A stretch of DNA of 64,000 nt from Flagellimonas myxillae (GTDB lineage: Bacteria > Bacteroidota > Bacteroidia > Flavobacteriales > Flavobacteriaceae): positions 744,001 to 808,000 of the forward strand of contig NZ_JAMFLY010000001.1 of NCBI RefSeq assembly GCF_023502235.1, read 5' to 3'. Under the pieces are notes generated by a model, which was not told the origin of the DNA, ran no database searches, and saw only the letters and a list, made by a program, of their open reading frames with translations. Numbering within the stretch: position 1 is the first letter of the stretch; the number at the start of each line of letters is the position of its first letter. Positions 7,769 through 17,821 of this stretch are shown here, one piece after another. The translations under genes were made by a program, and so were the position numbers.

Positions 7769-8989
7769 CTATTCCAATAAGGTACTTATAACCTGTGTTT
7801 CACTGTGCAAAGTCTTGTGTACAGGGCATTTATCCGCAATTTGCATGATTCTCGCTTTTTGTTTTTCATCCAAATTGGCCGTTAGTTTAATTTCCCTGTG
7901 GAACGTATCTATTTTGGTATTGTCCGCCTCACAATTTTCACAATCTTGGGCGTGGGTCTTGCTATACGAAGTGTGTACTTCCACATTGTCAATAGGCCAC
8001 CCCTTGCGCTTGGCATACATTTGGATGGTCATGGCGGTGCAGGCCGACAGTCCCGCGGAGACCAACTCATAGGGTGAAGGGCCAAAATCGTTTCCGCCAT
8101 AACTAGTAGGTTCATCGGCAACCATGTAGTGATTTCCCACTTTCATTTGGGTAGTAAAACCATCCGCCCCATCAAGACTGGCCAAAACCTGATGTTTGGT
8201 TTTCAGTTTTCCGCCGGCCAAATCCAAATTACCCACATACCTCTTGGCCCATCCGGCTATGACCTCGCCCACATACATGGAATCCTCTTTTTTACTGAGC
8301 AAATGGTCGGCTCCATCCAAGGAGACAAAACTTTTGGGATGATGCGCTGCCTTGTAGATTTCTTCTGCATTGTTTACGCCCACGGTATCGTCCTGCGGCG
8401 AATGCAGGATCAATAATGGCTTTCGAAGCGCTTTTGCGGTTTCTGGAAGTGATTTGGTCTCCAAATCGTCCAAAAATTGCTTTTTGATGGTAAAATCCCT
8501 ACCGCTCAAATTGATCACGGCCTTTCCTGTAGCCAGGATTTCGTCGACTCCGCTTCGCAACAAATGCTTTACATGCACAGGATTCGAAGGAGCACCGATA
8601 GTGGCCACTGCTTTTATGCTTGGGATTTCAGCTGCGGCAAAAATGGATGCGGCACCACCTAGGGAATGCCCAATTATCAGGGTTGGGGCCTCGTAATTGC
8701 TTTTCAAGTATTCGGCTGCCGCCACCAAATCTTCCACATTGCCGGAAAAATTGGTGTCCGCAAAATCCCCGTCACTTTCTCCCAGACCGGTAAAATCAAA
8801 TCGCAAAACACCAAAACCATGGGAGGTAAGTGCCTTACCAATGTTTTTTACTGCCAACAGGTTTTTGTTGCAGGTAAAGCAATGCGCAAAAATTGCAAAA
8901 TTGTGGGGATGTTGATCTACCGGAAGCTCTAGGCGACCAGCCAGAGTGTGTCCATCCGAGTTCTTAAAAGAAATTTTTTGAAGGGCCAT
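7769..8989 (-). CDS. Bifunctional alpha/beta hydrolase - OsmC family protein
   Basis: This is a 406-residue fusion. The N-terminal alpha/beta hydrolase (1-255) has the nucleophile elbow GHSLGG with Ser109, an acid candidate in LHSPQDD, and His in LDGADHLL. The C-terminal OsmC domain (about 270-406) keeps both redox cysteines, in AGLSACTAMTIQMYAKRKGW and DKCPVHKTLHSE. OsmC proteins reduce organic peroxides with a cysteine pair. The hydrolase half may release substrates such as peroxidised esters, which is my inference. The fusion is a known architecture. The gene stands alone. Confidence 0.93.
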   Translation of the reverse strand: MALQKISFKNSDGHTLAGRLELPVDQHPHNFAIFAHCFTCNKNLLAVKNIGKALTSHGFGVLRFDFTGLGESDGDFADTNFSGNVEDLVAAAEYLKSNYEAPTLIIGHSLGGAASIFAAAEIPSIKAVATIGAPSNPVHVKHLLRSGVDEILATGKAVINLSGRDFTIKKQFLDDLETKSLPETAKALRKPLLILHSPQDDTVGVNNAEEIYKAAHHPKSFVSLDGADHLLSKKEDSMYVGEVIAGWAKRYVGNLDLAGGKLKTKHQVLASLDGADGFTTQMKVGNHYMVADEPTSYGGNDFGPSPYELVSAGLSACTAMTIQMYAKRKGWPIDNVEVHTSYSKTHAQDCENCEADNTKIDTFHREIKLTANLDEKQKARIMQIADKCPVHKTLHSETQVISTLLE

Positions 8990-9047
8990 AGTTGACTGCT
9001 ACTAAGTTAATCCTAGTATCCAAGTCGAAAACTATGGACCTATCTCA

Positions 9048-9749
9048 TCAATCCTTCGGCGTTTTCTTCTTGAATACCTTCCTTAAGTCGGGATTATAGA
9101 AGATTCCTATCTGTACCCGATTATAGACCGCATTGGCAAATTGATTTCTAAGATAACCGAACTGCACGCTGCTGTTTTCGGTTACGTGGATTCCCAACGC
9201 CCCGTACAAACGGTTTTGCCCAAAAAGGTCATCTTGTAAATTAATGAACAGTTCATCGTAGAAATTAAGGAAGAATGTCTCTGTCAAAGGCAAGGTCATT
9301 TGAATTCTATACCGGCCTCTGTGCTGGGTATCTGTGCGATTCCCAAAATCCAGGAACCTTTGCTCCAAACGATAACGGTGTTCAAAGAGAAATTCCCAAA
9401 CTTTGTTTTTCAAAATGAACTGTTGGAAAATACGATGCTCCTTGCTGTTGGTTTCGTTGGGAAACTCCTCAAAAGTACCATCTGTGGTGATATATCCGTA
9501 ACCCATGGTAGCGATGGCCTCCTTGGAAATATGATAATTGAGCCCCGTACGTAGCAACATTTGGTTAAAATTGGAAGCGGCTTCATAGAATCGGAATTGG
9601 GCCTCGGTATGGATGCTAAACCTATCAGCTATTTTGTTGGTGCCAAAATACATGTACCAAGCTCCCAACTCATTCTCACCATTGTTTTGGGCGTTTAATT
9701 GGACCGTAAGCCCAAGCATTAAAATGCCTAGTGCAATTCTCTTTATCAT
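9048..9749 (-). CDS. DUF2490 outer-membrane protein
   Basis: This is a 233-residue exported protein with a signal peptide (1-20, LTVQLNAQ). The mature protein is made of alternating strands (WYMYFGTNKI, RFSIHTEAQFRFYE, MLLRTGLNYHIS, LFEHRYRLEQRF, VQFGYLRNQF, RVQIGIFYNPDLR) in the manner of DUF2490 proteins, which are predicted small outer-membrane barrels of unknown function. It starts 6 bp after the sortilin-like gene ends, so it is probably last in the operon that begins at 17717. Confidence 0.85.
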   Translation of the reverse strand: MIKRIALGILMLGLTVQLNAQNNGENELGAWYMYFGTNKIADRFSIHTEAQFRFYEAASNFNQMLLRTGLNYHISKEAIATMGYGYITTDGTFEEFPNETNSKEHRIFQQFILKNKVWEFLFEHRYRLEQRFLDFGNRTDTQHRGRYRIQMTLPLTETFFLNFYDELFINLQDDLFGQNRLYGALGIHVTENSSVQFGYLRNQFANAVYNRVQIGIFYNPDLRKVFKKKTPKD

Positions 9750-9755
9750 CTTATT

Positions 9756-12700
9756 TTATTCTAGTTCAAAAATTTGAGTTTCCTTAAAAGGGGACAAATT
9801 TAAGGCTTCTATGGATTTCTGATAAGGTTTCCAATCATTTGTGAAAAAGGAATTCGTTTTTTCCAATGCCGAACTGAGCTCATCGGCAGCAAATTGAACC
9901 AATTGTTTTTCGGTTTCTGTAATACCGTTTTTTCGTGTTCCCACATAAAAAGAGGCTGTGTTTATACGCTGCATCACCGTTATTTCCGGGTTGCGGGTGA
10001 TTCCTTGTCTTTTATCCTCTTTTCCAAGATAAAGAGCGACAATAGTATCAATTTGCTTTGCAATATCCCCGGAGGCCTTGATCTGATCCTTGTATTTTTC
10101 CTTGTCCAGTTCCTTCATTTCTTTTTCAAACTTCTTGACCAAATTCTTGCTCTGCACCAATTGCTTAACCGCATCGGCCGAGGTTTGGGTATAAGTTTCA
10201 AGCTTTTTCCCCATTTCATACACTTCGTTGATAGCTGCAAGGGAGGTGTTTAATCGGGGGTCTGTTTTTACCGTTACCTGGGTAGAATCCATGTTGGTTC
10301 CATAATGGATTTTTATCGTATAGGTTCCTGGTTTCACCGAAATGCCTCCATTTTCTCTTTTGCTCTTACTGATTTTCCGTGCAGGCGTATCCGGTCCTTT
10401 TTCATCCAGCCCCCAATAAACCCTATGAAATCCGGCCTTTTTGGGAGTTTTGTGGGAAAGGGTCCTGATCAATCTATCCCCGTCATAAATTTTGATAAAA
10501 ACAGAATCTTTTTTGGACTTTTCATCTTGTGTATCCGTTTCGGATTTGGCTTCATCCTCCTCCTTTTTATCCTGTTTTACTTCCGGTTTCTTTCCTTCTT
10601 TAAGATAATAGGTCAACATGGCTCCCCGTTTACGGTTTTCCCCATTGTAAATAGCGTCGCCACCAAAACGACTTCCAGTGGCTTGTTGGTATGCCGCTAA
10701 ATAGGCATCAGGGCTTTTAAATAAGCTTATTTCCTTGTTTAGAACAGTTGAATTGTTGGCCACAGCTCTTAGAGGGCGTATATCATCAAGCACCCAAGCA
10801 GCCCTCCCGAAAGTTCCAATGACCAAATCCTGCTCCCTGGGATGGATAACCAAATCCTTGGTTGAAACGGTAGGATATCCCTCTGTCCATTTTTGCCATT
10901 TTCCACCCGCATTGAAGGATAGATATAGACCATCGTCAGTCCCTAAAAACAGCAAATTCGGATTTTCTGGGTCCTCCACTATGGCAAGGGCATAACTTTC
11001 CACATCACTGCCGTCCACAATACGGGTCCATGTTTTTCCATAATCCTTGGTTCGATAGACATAGGGCGAGTAGTTAAATCGTCTATAATCATTGGCGACC
11101 AAAAGGGCTTCGCCCTGCTTGGTTTTGGAGGCTTTTATCTGTGGAATCCAGCTACCTCTTGGCAGTCCCTTAATATTTTGGGTCACCTCAGTCCAGGTTC
11201 CACCCCCATTCTGGGTTACATGCACACGACCGTCGTCGGTCCCGACCCAAAGCATATTTTGCTCTACAGGTGAAGGTTCTATGACGATGATGGTACAATA
11301 GTTTTCGGCCCCGGTGGCATCCATGGTAAGTCCGCCACTCTCGCTTTGTTTTTGTTTTTCTTTATCATTAGTGGTCAAGTCTGGGGAAATAACTTCCCAG
11401 GTCAATCCCTTGTTCGTGGATTTATGGACGAACTGACTTCCGAAGTAAACGGTACTATTGTCAAAAGGGTCTTGCCCGATTCCAGCGTTCCAGTTAAATC
11501 GAAGTTTTGTTGTGGCATCTGGCGGAGTTGGACGAACAATGTAGTTGTTCCCTGTTTTCCAATCGTATCGGGAAACAAAGCCCTGCTGACTCATGGCATA
11601 GCCAAACTGGTTGTCATCCAAATCGGGAACTACATCAAATCCGTCCCCAAAGGCGATTTCCTGCCAATAGTCGTTTCGTATCCCTTGATGGCGCCAGGTA
11701 TAGGCAGGCCCTCTCCAGGAGCCATTATCCTGCATTCCCCCATATACATTGTACGGATATTCATTGTCCACACTAATATGATAGAACTGGGCTAGAGGTA
11801 GGTTACCCACAAAACGCCAGGTTTTTCCCCCATCTTTGGTGATATTCATCCCTCCATCGTTCCCATCGATCATAAATTGGCCATTTTCAGGATGGATCCA
11901 CCAAGCGTGGTGGTCCGGATGTACCCCATTGTCCACCTGGTAAGCGGGCATTAACTGCTTGAAGTTTTTTCCACCATCTTCCGAAACGTTCACATAAGTG
12001 AAAATAGAATATACCCTGTTCTCGTTCCCAGGATCTACATAGATTTCCGAATAGTAGAACGGACGATTGCCGATATCGTTCTTATCGTTGATTTTTTTCC
12101 ATTTGGAACCGCCATCCTCGGATTTATATAGTGCATTTTTCTTGGCTTCCACCAGGGCGTACGCCACATTGGGCTTGTTTTTGGCGATGGCTATTCCAAT
12201 TCTTCCCAAATCACCTTTGGGGAGTCCATCCTCATCCGATACTTTTTTCCAGTTTGCACCCCCATCGTGGGTGGTATAAAGTCCGCTTCCTTCCCCACCA
12301 GACTTAAAGAACCAGGGATCCCGCTTGTGCTCCCACATGGCAACTATCAGCTTATTGGGGTTGGAGGGGTCCATAACCATGTCCGCAACTCCTGTCTTGT
12401 TGTTCACGTATAAGATTTTGCTCCAAGTTTTTCCTCCATCCGTGGTTTTGTACACGCCGCGTTCGGGATGTACCCCCCAAGGAGAGCCAATGGCACCAAC
12501 ATAAACAATATCAGGATTCGTGGGGTCAATGATAATTCTATGGATGTGTCTTGTTTTTTCAAGTCCCATAGCCGTCCATGTCTTTCCTCCATCCAAGGAT
12601 TTGAAAATGCCATATCCACCGTTAAGGCTGTTTCGCGGATTTCCTTCCCCGGTACCTGCCCAAATTACGGAAGGGTTGGACTGTTGGATGGCAACCGCCC

Positions 12701-12965
12701 CTATGGAGCCGGTAACCTCCTTGTCGAAAATGGGTTTCCATTTGATTCCTCCTGAAGTGGATTTCCAGAGTCCACCGGATGCGGTGCCCACATACATGAT
12801 GTCGGGATTGGCATGGACCACATCAATGGCCGTTACCCGCCCGCTCATTCCTGCTGGACCTATATTTCTTGGTTTCATATCCTGTACCAAGTCCATTGAA
12901 AATTCTTGGGCAATAACAAACGGGGATGCGATTAGCATCAATAGGAATAGTAATTTTTTGATCAT
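9756..12965 (-). CDS. Secreted VPS10/sortilin-like BNR-repeat protein
   Basis: This 1069-residue protein has a signal peptide (1-19, SPFVIAQ). Residues of about 25-760 are a chain of BNR/Asp-box repeats (SDGGKTW-type motifs such as SLDGGKTWTAMG, TTDGGKTWSKI, NGGGTWTEVT), giving one large or two stacked beta-propellers as in sortilin VPS10 domains and xyloglucanase-type GH74 proteins. It lacks recognisable GH74 catalytic context, so the common label glycosyl hydrolase is doubtful. The C-terminal 300 residues hold a Lys/Asp-rich linker (about 785-815), a beta domain and a helical tail. Homologues occur next to exported peptidases and amidohydrolases in Bacteroidota, as here. Confidence 0.85.
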   Translation of the reverse strand: MIKKLLFLLMLIASPFVIAQEFSMDLVQDMKPRNIGPAGMSGRVTAIDVVHANPDIMYVGTASGGLWKSTSGGIKWKPIFDKEVTGSIGAVAIQQSNPSVIWAGTGEGNPRNSLNGGYGIFKSLDGGKTWTAMGLEKTRHIHRIIIDPTNPDIVYVGAIGSPWGVHPERGVYKTTDGGKTWSKILYVNNKTGVADMVMDPSNPNKLIVAMWEHKRDPWFFKSGGEGSGLYTTHDGGANWKKVSDEDGLPKGDLGRIGIAIAKNKPNVAYALVEAKKNALYKSEDGGSKWKKINDKNDIGNRPFYYSEIYVDPGNENRVYSIFTYVNVSEDGGKNFKQLMPAYQVDNGVHPDHHAWWIHPENGQFMIDGNDGGMNITKDGGKTWRFVGNLPLAQFYHISVDNEYPYNVYGGMQDNGSWRGPAYTWRHQGIRNDYWQEIAFGDGFDVVPDLDDNQFGYAMSQQGFVSRYDWKTGNNYIVRPTPPDATTKLRFNWNAGIGQDPFDNSTVYFGSQFVHKSTNKGLTWEVISPDLTTNDKEKQKQSESGGLTMDATGAENYCTIIVIEPSPVEQNMLWVGTDDGRVHVTQNGGGTWTEVTQNIKGLPRGSWIPQIKASKTKQGEALLVANDYRRFNYSPYVYRTKDYGKTWTRIVDGSDVESYALAIVEDPENPNLLFLGTDDGLYLSFNAGGKWQKWTEGYPTVSTKDLVIHPREQDLVIGTFGRAAWVLDDIRPLRAVANNSTVLNKEISLFKSPDAYLAAYQQATGSRFGGDAIYNGENRKRGAMLTYYLKEGKKPEVKQDKKEEDEAKSETDTQDEKSKKDSVFIKIYDGDRLIRTLSHKTPKKAGFHRVYWGLDEKGPDTPARKISKSKRENGGISVKPGTYTIKIHYGTNMDSTQVTVKTDPRLNTSLAAINEVYEMGKKLETYTQTSADAVKQLVQSKNLVKKFEKEMKELDKEKYKDQIKASGDIAKQIDTIVALYLGKEDKRQGITRNPEITVMQRINTASFYVGTRKNGITETEKQLVQFAADELSSALEKTNSFFTNDWKPYQKSIEALNLSPFKETQIFELE

Positions 12966-13013
12966 TTTTTGAAAGTTAACACGTGTGTTCAGGTTGATTT
13001 GTATGAATGCGCC

Positions 13014-14390
13014 CTAGTTTTTCAAGGCGTTCTCGGCAATTTTCTCAAGTTTAAGGACTATTTGTTCTTTGGATAACCATTTTCCTTGTACGAATACTCC
13101 ATTAATTTTTTTTAGGGATTTAAGGTCCTCCAATGGATTGGCCTCTAAAAGTATAAGGTCTGCGGCCAAACCTTCCTTAACCTCACCAAAATCGTCCTCC
13201 ATGTCAAAGAATTTGGCCGGATTGATTGTGCCCGATTGAAGGATTTCCAAAGGGGTCATGCCCGCACGTTCCATACCCTCGATCTCGTGATGGATTGAAA
13301 ACCCGGGAACGTTGAAAAGCTGGGGTGCATCGGAACCCAATAAGATTCCCTGTCCCTTGTCCTGCAAAGCCTTGAGCAATTGCCTGCGGATTGCAATAAA
13401 ATCTTCCCATTGGGCTGCATCAAACCCGGAATCCGGGCCTGTGGAGTTCAGCTTGACCCTCTCCCAGTTTTCCAGAGTTGACACTGGCATGTACTTCATT
13501 TCAGGTTGCGCCAAAAGGGTTTCCGCGGAAATAGGGGCAAACCATCGTTCAAAAAGACTTTGGGTGGGAACAATCCAAACCTGATGTTCCTTGGAAAGTG
13601 CAACCAAATCATCAATGAGGGAAGCATCTGCCATAGGGGTAAAATTGTATCCGAAGAATCCGTTGGCCGTAGGCTCAACATTTTCTGAAGCAGGTACCAA
13701 TCCTTCCAAAAAACCATCAATATGGTCAATAGAGGCGAAATTGCTCTCCAGTGCATGCCTAATTCCAACATCAACGGGTACATGGCCAGCAAAGGAAATA
13801 CCCACTTCATCAGCTGTTTTGACCAGGGCATCAAAGACATTTCGTTGAATACCCGGATGTATTTTCAGAAAGTCGTATCCGTCTTTCTGATACGCGGTGA
13901 CCTTTGTAATGGCCTCTTCTTCTGAAGTAACCGAATTGCCATTCAGGGAAGGACTAGAGGTAAAAATCCGAGGTCCCAAAATCTCTCCTTTTTTTACCTG
14001 TTCCCGCAATTCCAAATGACTCGATGCTCCTAACATGCCCCGAATGGTAGTGACACCATTGGAAAGGTATAGAAACAAGGTTTCCTCCAGCCGTTCTTGA
14101 GAAGTGGAGGGTGGGGGGATGTGGGCATGCATTTCCGCTAGCCCAGGAATGACAAACTTTCCCGCTCCATCAATTTGTTGGTCAAAGTTTTTGGGGTCCT
14201 GTTCGGCTGCAAGAATATGTTTTATTTTCCCAGAATCAATCACAATATTTTGATGGGCCAAAACGGTTCCTTCCCGAACGTCGATCACATTGACATCACT
14301 AAGTAAAAGATCGCCGGTAATTGCTATTTCCTGGGCTTGATTGCATGCCGTTAGAGCAATCATGACTGAGAGCAGTGCTATTTTTTTCAT
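13014..14390 (-). CDS. Lipoprotein amidohydrolase, prolidase/imidazolonepropionase-like
   Basis: This 458-residue lipoprotein has Cys16 in LTAC. The amidohydrolase fold shows all expected metal sites: the HxH pair H88/H90 in LAEMHAHIPPP, a Lys in DFLKIHPG, His in SFAGHVPV and SIDHIDG, and the catalytic Asp in LLGSDAPQL. The C-terminal LAADLILLEANPLEDLKSL stretch is the usual composite beta-sandwich closure. Members hydrolyse cyclic amides or Xaa-Pro-like dipeptides; the substrate is not determinable here. It sits 36 bp downstream of another amidohydrolase and 48 bp upstream of the sortilin-like gene, in one run of genes. Confidence 0.9.
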   Translation of the reverse strand: MKKIALLSVMIALTACNQAQEIAITGDLLLSDVNVIDVREGTVLAHQNIVIDSGKIKHILAAEQDPKNFDQQIDGAGKFVIPGLAEMHAHIPPPSTSQERLEETLFLYLSNGVTTIRGMLGASSHLELREQVKKGEILGPRIFTSSPSLNGNSVTSEEEAITKVTAYQKDGYDFLKIHPGIQRNVFDALVKTADEVGISFAGHVPVDVGIRHALESNFASIDHIDGFLEGLVPASENVEPTANGFFGYNFTPMADASLIDDLVALSKEHQVWIVPTQSLFERWFAPISAETLLAQPEMKYMPVSTLENWERVKLNSTGPDSGFDAAQWEDFIAIRRQLLKALQDKGQGILLGSDAPQLFNVPGFSIHHEIEGMERAGMTPLEILQSGTINPAKFFDMEDDFGEVKEGLAADLILLEANPLEDLKSLKKINGVFVQGKWLSKEQIVLKLEKIAENALKN

Positions 14391-14426
14391 CGTAATTTGT
14401 TTTTGCCCTACAAGTTGAAAGGGCGA

Positions 14427-17400
14427 TTAGTTGTGCCCTATATGGCAGCCACAGCCCGGACGCGTAAAGCTTTGGGCTTCTTCATGCCAGGGGAAAGCAG
14501 CATTGTACTTGTTGTTTTCCCACCAAAACTGGCTTCGACTTTGCTCGGTATTCCCGATTTCATCCATGGTCGCCGTGTCAAAAAGCCGACCGTTGACCAT
14601 AGTATATTTCACGGTTTCCGTATTCCGGATATCCTCCAAGGGATTTTTGTCCAGCACGATCAAATCCGCAAGTTTGCCGACTTTTAAAGAGCCAATATCG
14701 TTTCCTGCGCCAATGTATCGTGCCCCGTTAATGGTTGCCGCCTGCAATGCCTGCATATTGGTCAACCCACCTTGATGTAGCAACCAGAGTTCCCAATGTG
14801 CTCCAAGACCTTGCAATTGTCCGTGGGCACCCAGATTAACCTTTACGCCCTCATTGGTCAGGGCCGTTGCCGTTTTTGATACAAGAATATGCCCGTTTTC
14901 ATATTCTTCATCCGGAATCATGGTTCTATATCTTGATCGGGAATCTACTAGGCCCCTTGGGGTATATTTGAGCAGCCTTTCATTCTCCCATATCTTGTCT
15001 TTCTGATAGAAATAGTACTCACCATTGATTCCCCCATAGTTGACCACAAGAGTAGGAGTATAGCCCGAACCACTGGTTTTCCAAAGTTCAACCACATCCT
15101 TATAAACAGGTGCCACTGGAATGTTGTGCTCAATTCCCGTGTGGCCATCCATGATCATGGACATGTTGTGGTAGAAAGTAGAACCTCCTTCGGGTACCAC
15201 ATTAATTCCCAATTCCCTAGCGGCCTGCATCACTTGTTGGCGTTGGTCCCTTCTGGGTTGGTTATAACTCTTCACAGATTTGGCACCAAAGGCCTTGGTT
15301 CTACGAATGGCGGAACGCGCATCATCCAAATTGTTGATAACGGCCTTAAAATCCCCATCTGCACCATACAGGATAATACCTGTGGAATACAGTCGAGGCC
15401 CTACCATGTTTCCATTTTTTATTAATTCGGACATGGCGAAGATGGATTCTGTATTTGCCGAAGGATCGTGGGAAGTGGTCACTCCAAAAGCCAAATTAGC
15501 ATACAATTGCCAATGCTTTTGTGTTGTTAATCCATAGCGGAAACCACCTATATGGGCATGGGCATCCACAATGCCGGGCATGATGGTTTTTCCTGAAACA
15601 TCAAAGACCTTGGCATTTGAGGGCACGTTAATTTCATCGGATTTGCCCAAATATTCAATTTTATTCTCGTTGATAACGATGGTCCCATTTTCAATGACTT
15701 CATCGCCTTCCATGGTCAAGATTCGCGCATTGGTAAATGCGATTCTACCCGAAGGTTTATGGGTTTTGGAAACCAAACCGATTTTGGTTCCGATGCTGTC
15801 CATCTTTGCTGCTTTTTCAGGAGAACCTGGTAAAAACGTATATCGATCCTTGATCTCATTGGCAAAATATTCGTCCCCAAGGGTCCAAAAGACTTTTTTG
15901 CTATCCTTTGACCAATGTAGATTGATTCCCGCGTCCTTGGAGATTTGGGAAACAGGTACTGACTTGGAGTTGTTGTCCAAATCGATTTCCTTTCCATTGA
16001 GCACCAAGGGTGCAACATAGGCTTTATGAAGATTGGTAAAGGCAATCCACTTGTTGTCCGGACTCGGTACCAGACGGTTGGCGTATTTGGATTTTACATG
16101 TGTTTTTTTGTCTTGCCCGCTTAAGTCCACAGATTTTAGTTCCTTGGTAAGACTTCCAAAGAACATTCCGCCCGATTGGTAGAAAATACGTTTCCCATCT
16201 TTACTGAAAATGGGGTATTCCCCCTCATTAACCACCCATTTTGGGTTGGAACCATTCGCATTGATCGTGTACACGCCTGTTTTTTTGGCAAAGCTTCTCC
16301 CTTGATCATTGTTCCCAGGCTCCTTCCGGTAGGTAATCCTATTGCCATCCTGACTGAACGATGGCGTGCGGTAAATTCCCTTTTCCGAACTAAGCTTTAT
16401 GGGTGTTCCCCCGGAGGCAGAAATCTTGTATAATGCCCCTAGATTTTCATCATTCCATGTGACATAGGTGACGGTTTTTCCGTCTGGAGAAAAAGCGGGT
16501 TCAAACTCAAAATCAGTGCCCTTGGTCAACCGTTTGGGTTTGCCATTGGGTAGCTTCTTGGTCCATAAATGGCCAAGTGCGTTGAAAACCAAGGTTTTTT
16601 CATCCGGAGAGGTAACCGTATGGCGAATCACCTTTGCCGTAAATTGGTCTGGAGCCACTTGTGAATCTACCCGGAGCGTTTCTGCAATCTTGATGTTGGC
16701 ATCTACTGTAAATGGGATGTTGGTTACCTCTTGGCTCTCAATATTGATTTTATGGATTTTGCCCTTGTTCCAAAAAACCAGCTCTTTGTTATTGGGCAAC
16801 CAGCTAAAGTTGGGGTATACCCCAAAAATGGCCCAGGCTTCCTGTTGATCTTTGTTCAAGGAATCCAGAATAGGCCATTCCTCCCCAGTTTCCAGATCGT
16901 GAAGAAACAATACACTTTTGGTGCGGACACGTTTTACAAAGGCAAGCAATTTCCCATCTGGGGACACTTGTGGCCTGGCGGCTCCACCGGGACCCCCGGT
17001 TACGGTAATGGTTTTACCCGTTTCAAAATCGTACCGTTTTATAACATAAATCTGCTTATTGGGATCCTTGTTGTATTGGAAAAAACCTCCAGGATACACA
17101 TCTTCGCTGTAGTATAGGTACTTGCCATCTCTGGAAACACAGGGTTCGTTTACATCCTGCTGATCATTTTTCCGTTTGGTCAGCTGTAAACCCGACCCAC
17201 CGGTGATGTGGTATTGCCAAATTTCACCAGCACCTAGGGAACGTTGCGAGGTAAAGTGCTTTCGGGCCACTAGATAATGGCCATTGGGCATCCAATAGGA
17301 ATTATTCAGCAACCTAAACTTTTCCTTGGTAATCTGTTTGGCATTGGAACCATCTGCATCCATCACCCAAATATTGTCCCCGCCACCGGCATCACTCGTA

Positions 17401-17717
17401 AAGGAAATTTTGGAACCATCAGGGCTAAATCGTGGTTGAATCTCAAAAGGAATTCCTGTTCTTAATGCCTTAGCCTTTCCGCCAGAAATAGGCATTGAAT
17501 AAATGTCGCCCAACAAATCAAAAACAATCTGGGAGCCGTCTGGACTTACATCCAGATTCATCCAGGTACCTTCGTTGGTGGTAAATTGATGGTCTTCGTA
17601 ATTGAAATCCCCTTTGGGGTTGGACACATCCCATTTGGGATCCTCTTTTTTATCTTTTTCTTGGGCAGGCAGGAATACTGATGCAAGCAACATCAGGGCA
17701 AGGTAGAAGTATTTCAT
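14427..17717 (-). CDS. Exported PD40 propeller - amidohydrolase fusion
   Basis: This 1096-residue protein has a signal peptide (1-18, ASVFLPAQ). Residues of about 40-640 form TolB-like PD40 repeats (SPDGSQIVFD, SPDGSKISFTSD, SPDGKLLAFVKR, SPDGKTVTYVTW, KDSKKVFWT). The amidohydrolase domain follows: HAH in GIVDAHAHIGG, Lys in AKSVKSYNQP, His in TGIEHNIPV. The segment where a metal-bound catalytic Asp is usual reads NLGAHGQLQGLGAHWELW, with His in place of the Asp. The C-terminus carries a Cys-His motif, PGCGCHIGHN. It is likely the first gene of the operon down to 9048. Confidence 0.9.
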   Translation of the reverse strand: MKYFYLALMLLASVFLPAQEKDKKEDPKWDVSNPKGDFNYEDHQFTTNEGTWMNLDVSPDGSQIVFDLLGDIYSMPISGGKAKALRTGIPFEIQPRFSPDGSKISFTSDAGGGDNIWVMDADGSNAKQITKEKFRLLNNSYWMPNGHYLVARKHFTSQRSLGAGEIWQYHITGGSGLQLTKRKNDQQDVNEPCVSRDGKYLYYSEDVYPGGFFQYNKDPNKQIYVIKRYDFETGKTITVTGGPGGAARPQVSPDGKLLAFVKRVRTKSVLFLHDLETGEEWPILDSLNKDQQEAWAIFGVYPNFSWLPNNKELVFWNKGKIHKINIESQEVTNIPFTVDANIKIAETLRVDSQVAPDQFTAKVIRHTVTSPDEKTLVFNALGHLWTKKLPNGKPKRLTKGTDFEFEPAFSPDGKTVTYVTWNDENLGALYKISASGGTPIKLSSEKGIYRTPSFSQDGNRITYRKEPGNNDQGRSFAKKTGVYTINANGSNPKWVVNEGEYPIFSKDGKRIFYQSGGMFFGSLTKELKSVDLSGQDKKTHVKSKYANRLVPSPDNKWIAFTNLHKAYVAPLVLNGKEIDLDNNSKSVPVSQISKDAGINLHWSKDSKKVFWTLGDEYFANEIKDRYTFLPGSPEKAAKMDSIGTKIGLVSKTHKPSGRIAFTNARILTMEGDEVIENGTIVINENKIEYLGKSDEINVPSNAKVFDVSGKTIMPGIVDAHAHIGGFRYGLTTQKHWQLYANLAFGVTTSHDPSANTESIFAMSELIKNGNMVGPRLYSTGIILYGADGDFKAVINNLDDARSAIRRTKAFGAKSVKSYNQPRRDQRQQVMQAARELGINVVPEGGSTFYHNMSMIMDGHTGIEHNIPVAPVYKDVVELWKTSGSGYTPTLVVNYGGINGEYYFYQKDKIWENERLLKYTPRGLVDSRSRYRTMIPDEEYENGHILVSKTATALTNEGVKVNLGAHGQLQGLGAHWELWLLHQGGLTNMQALQAATINGARYIGAGNDIGSLKVGKLADLIVLDKNPLEDIRNTETVKYTMVNGRLFDTATMDEIGNTEQSRSQFWWENNKYNAAFPWHEEAQSFTRPGCGCHIGHN

Positions 17718-17797
17718 TATAGGTTCAATTAGTCAGCTAAAGATACCAAAAAGGCTTAGTGCATTTCTTAAAAAGGTGTTAAGGGATTTCGGCGATT

Positions 17798-17805
17798 TAA
17801 TTTTG
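17798..17805 (+). promoter_or_regulatory. Bacteroidota-type -7 box upstream of the MFS gene
   Basis: TAATTTTG matches TAnnTTTG and ends 16 bp before the ATG at 17822, implying a very short leader. A -33 element is not obvious. Confidence 0.38.
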
Positions 17806-17821
17806 TGTATTTTTAGCGGGC

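Noticed and set aside
9756..12965. Calling the sortilin-like protein a glycosyl hydrolase (GH74 or sialidase)
   Set aside because: Only Asp-box/BNR repeats are visible. I could not find the paired catalytic acids in the right context, so an enzyme name is not supported.
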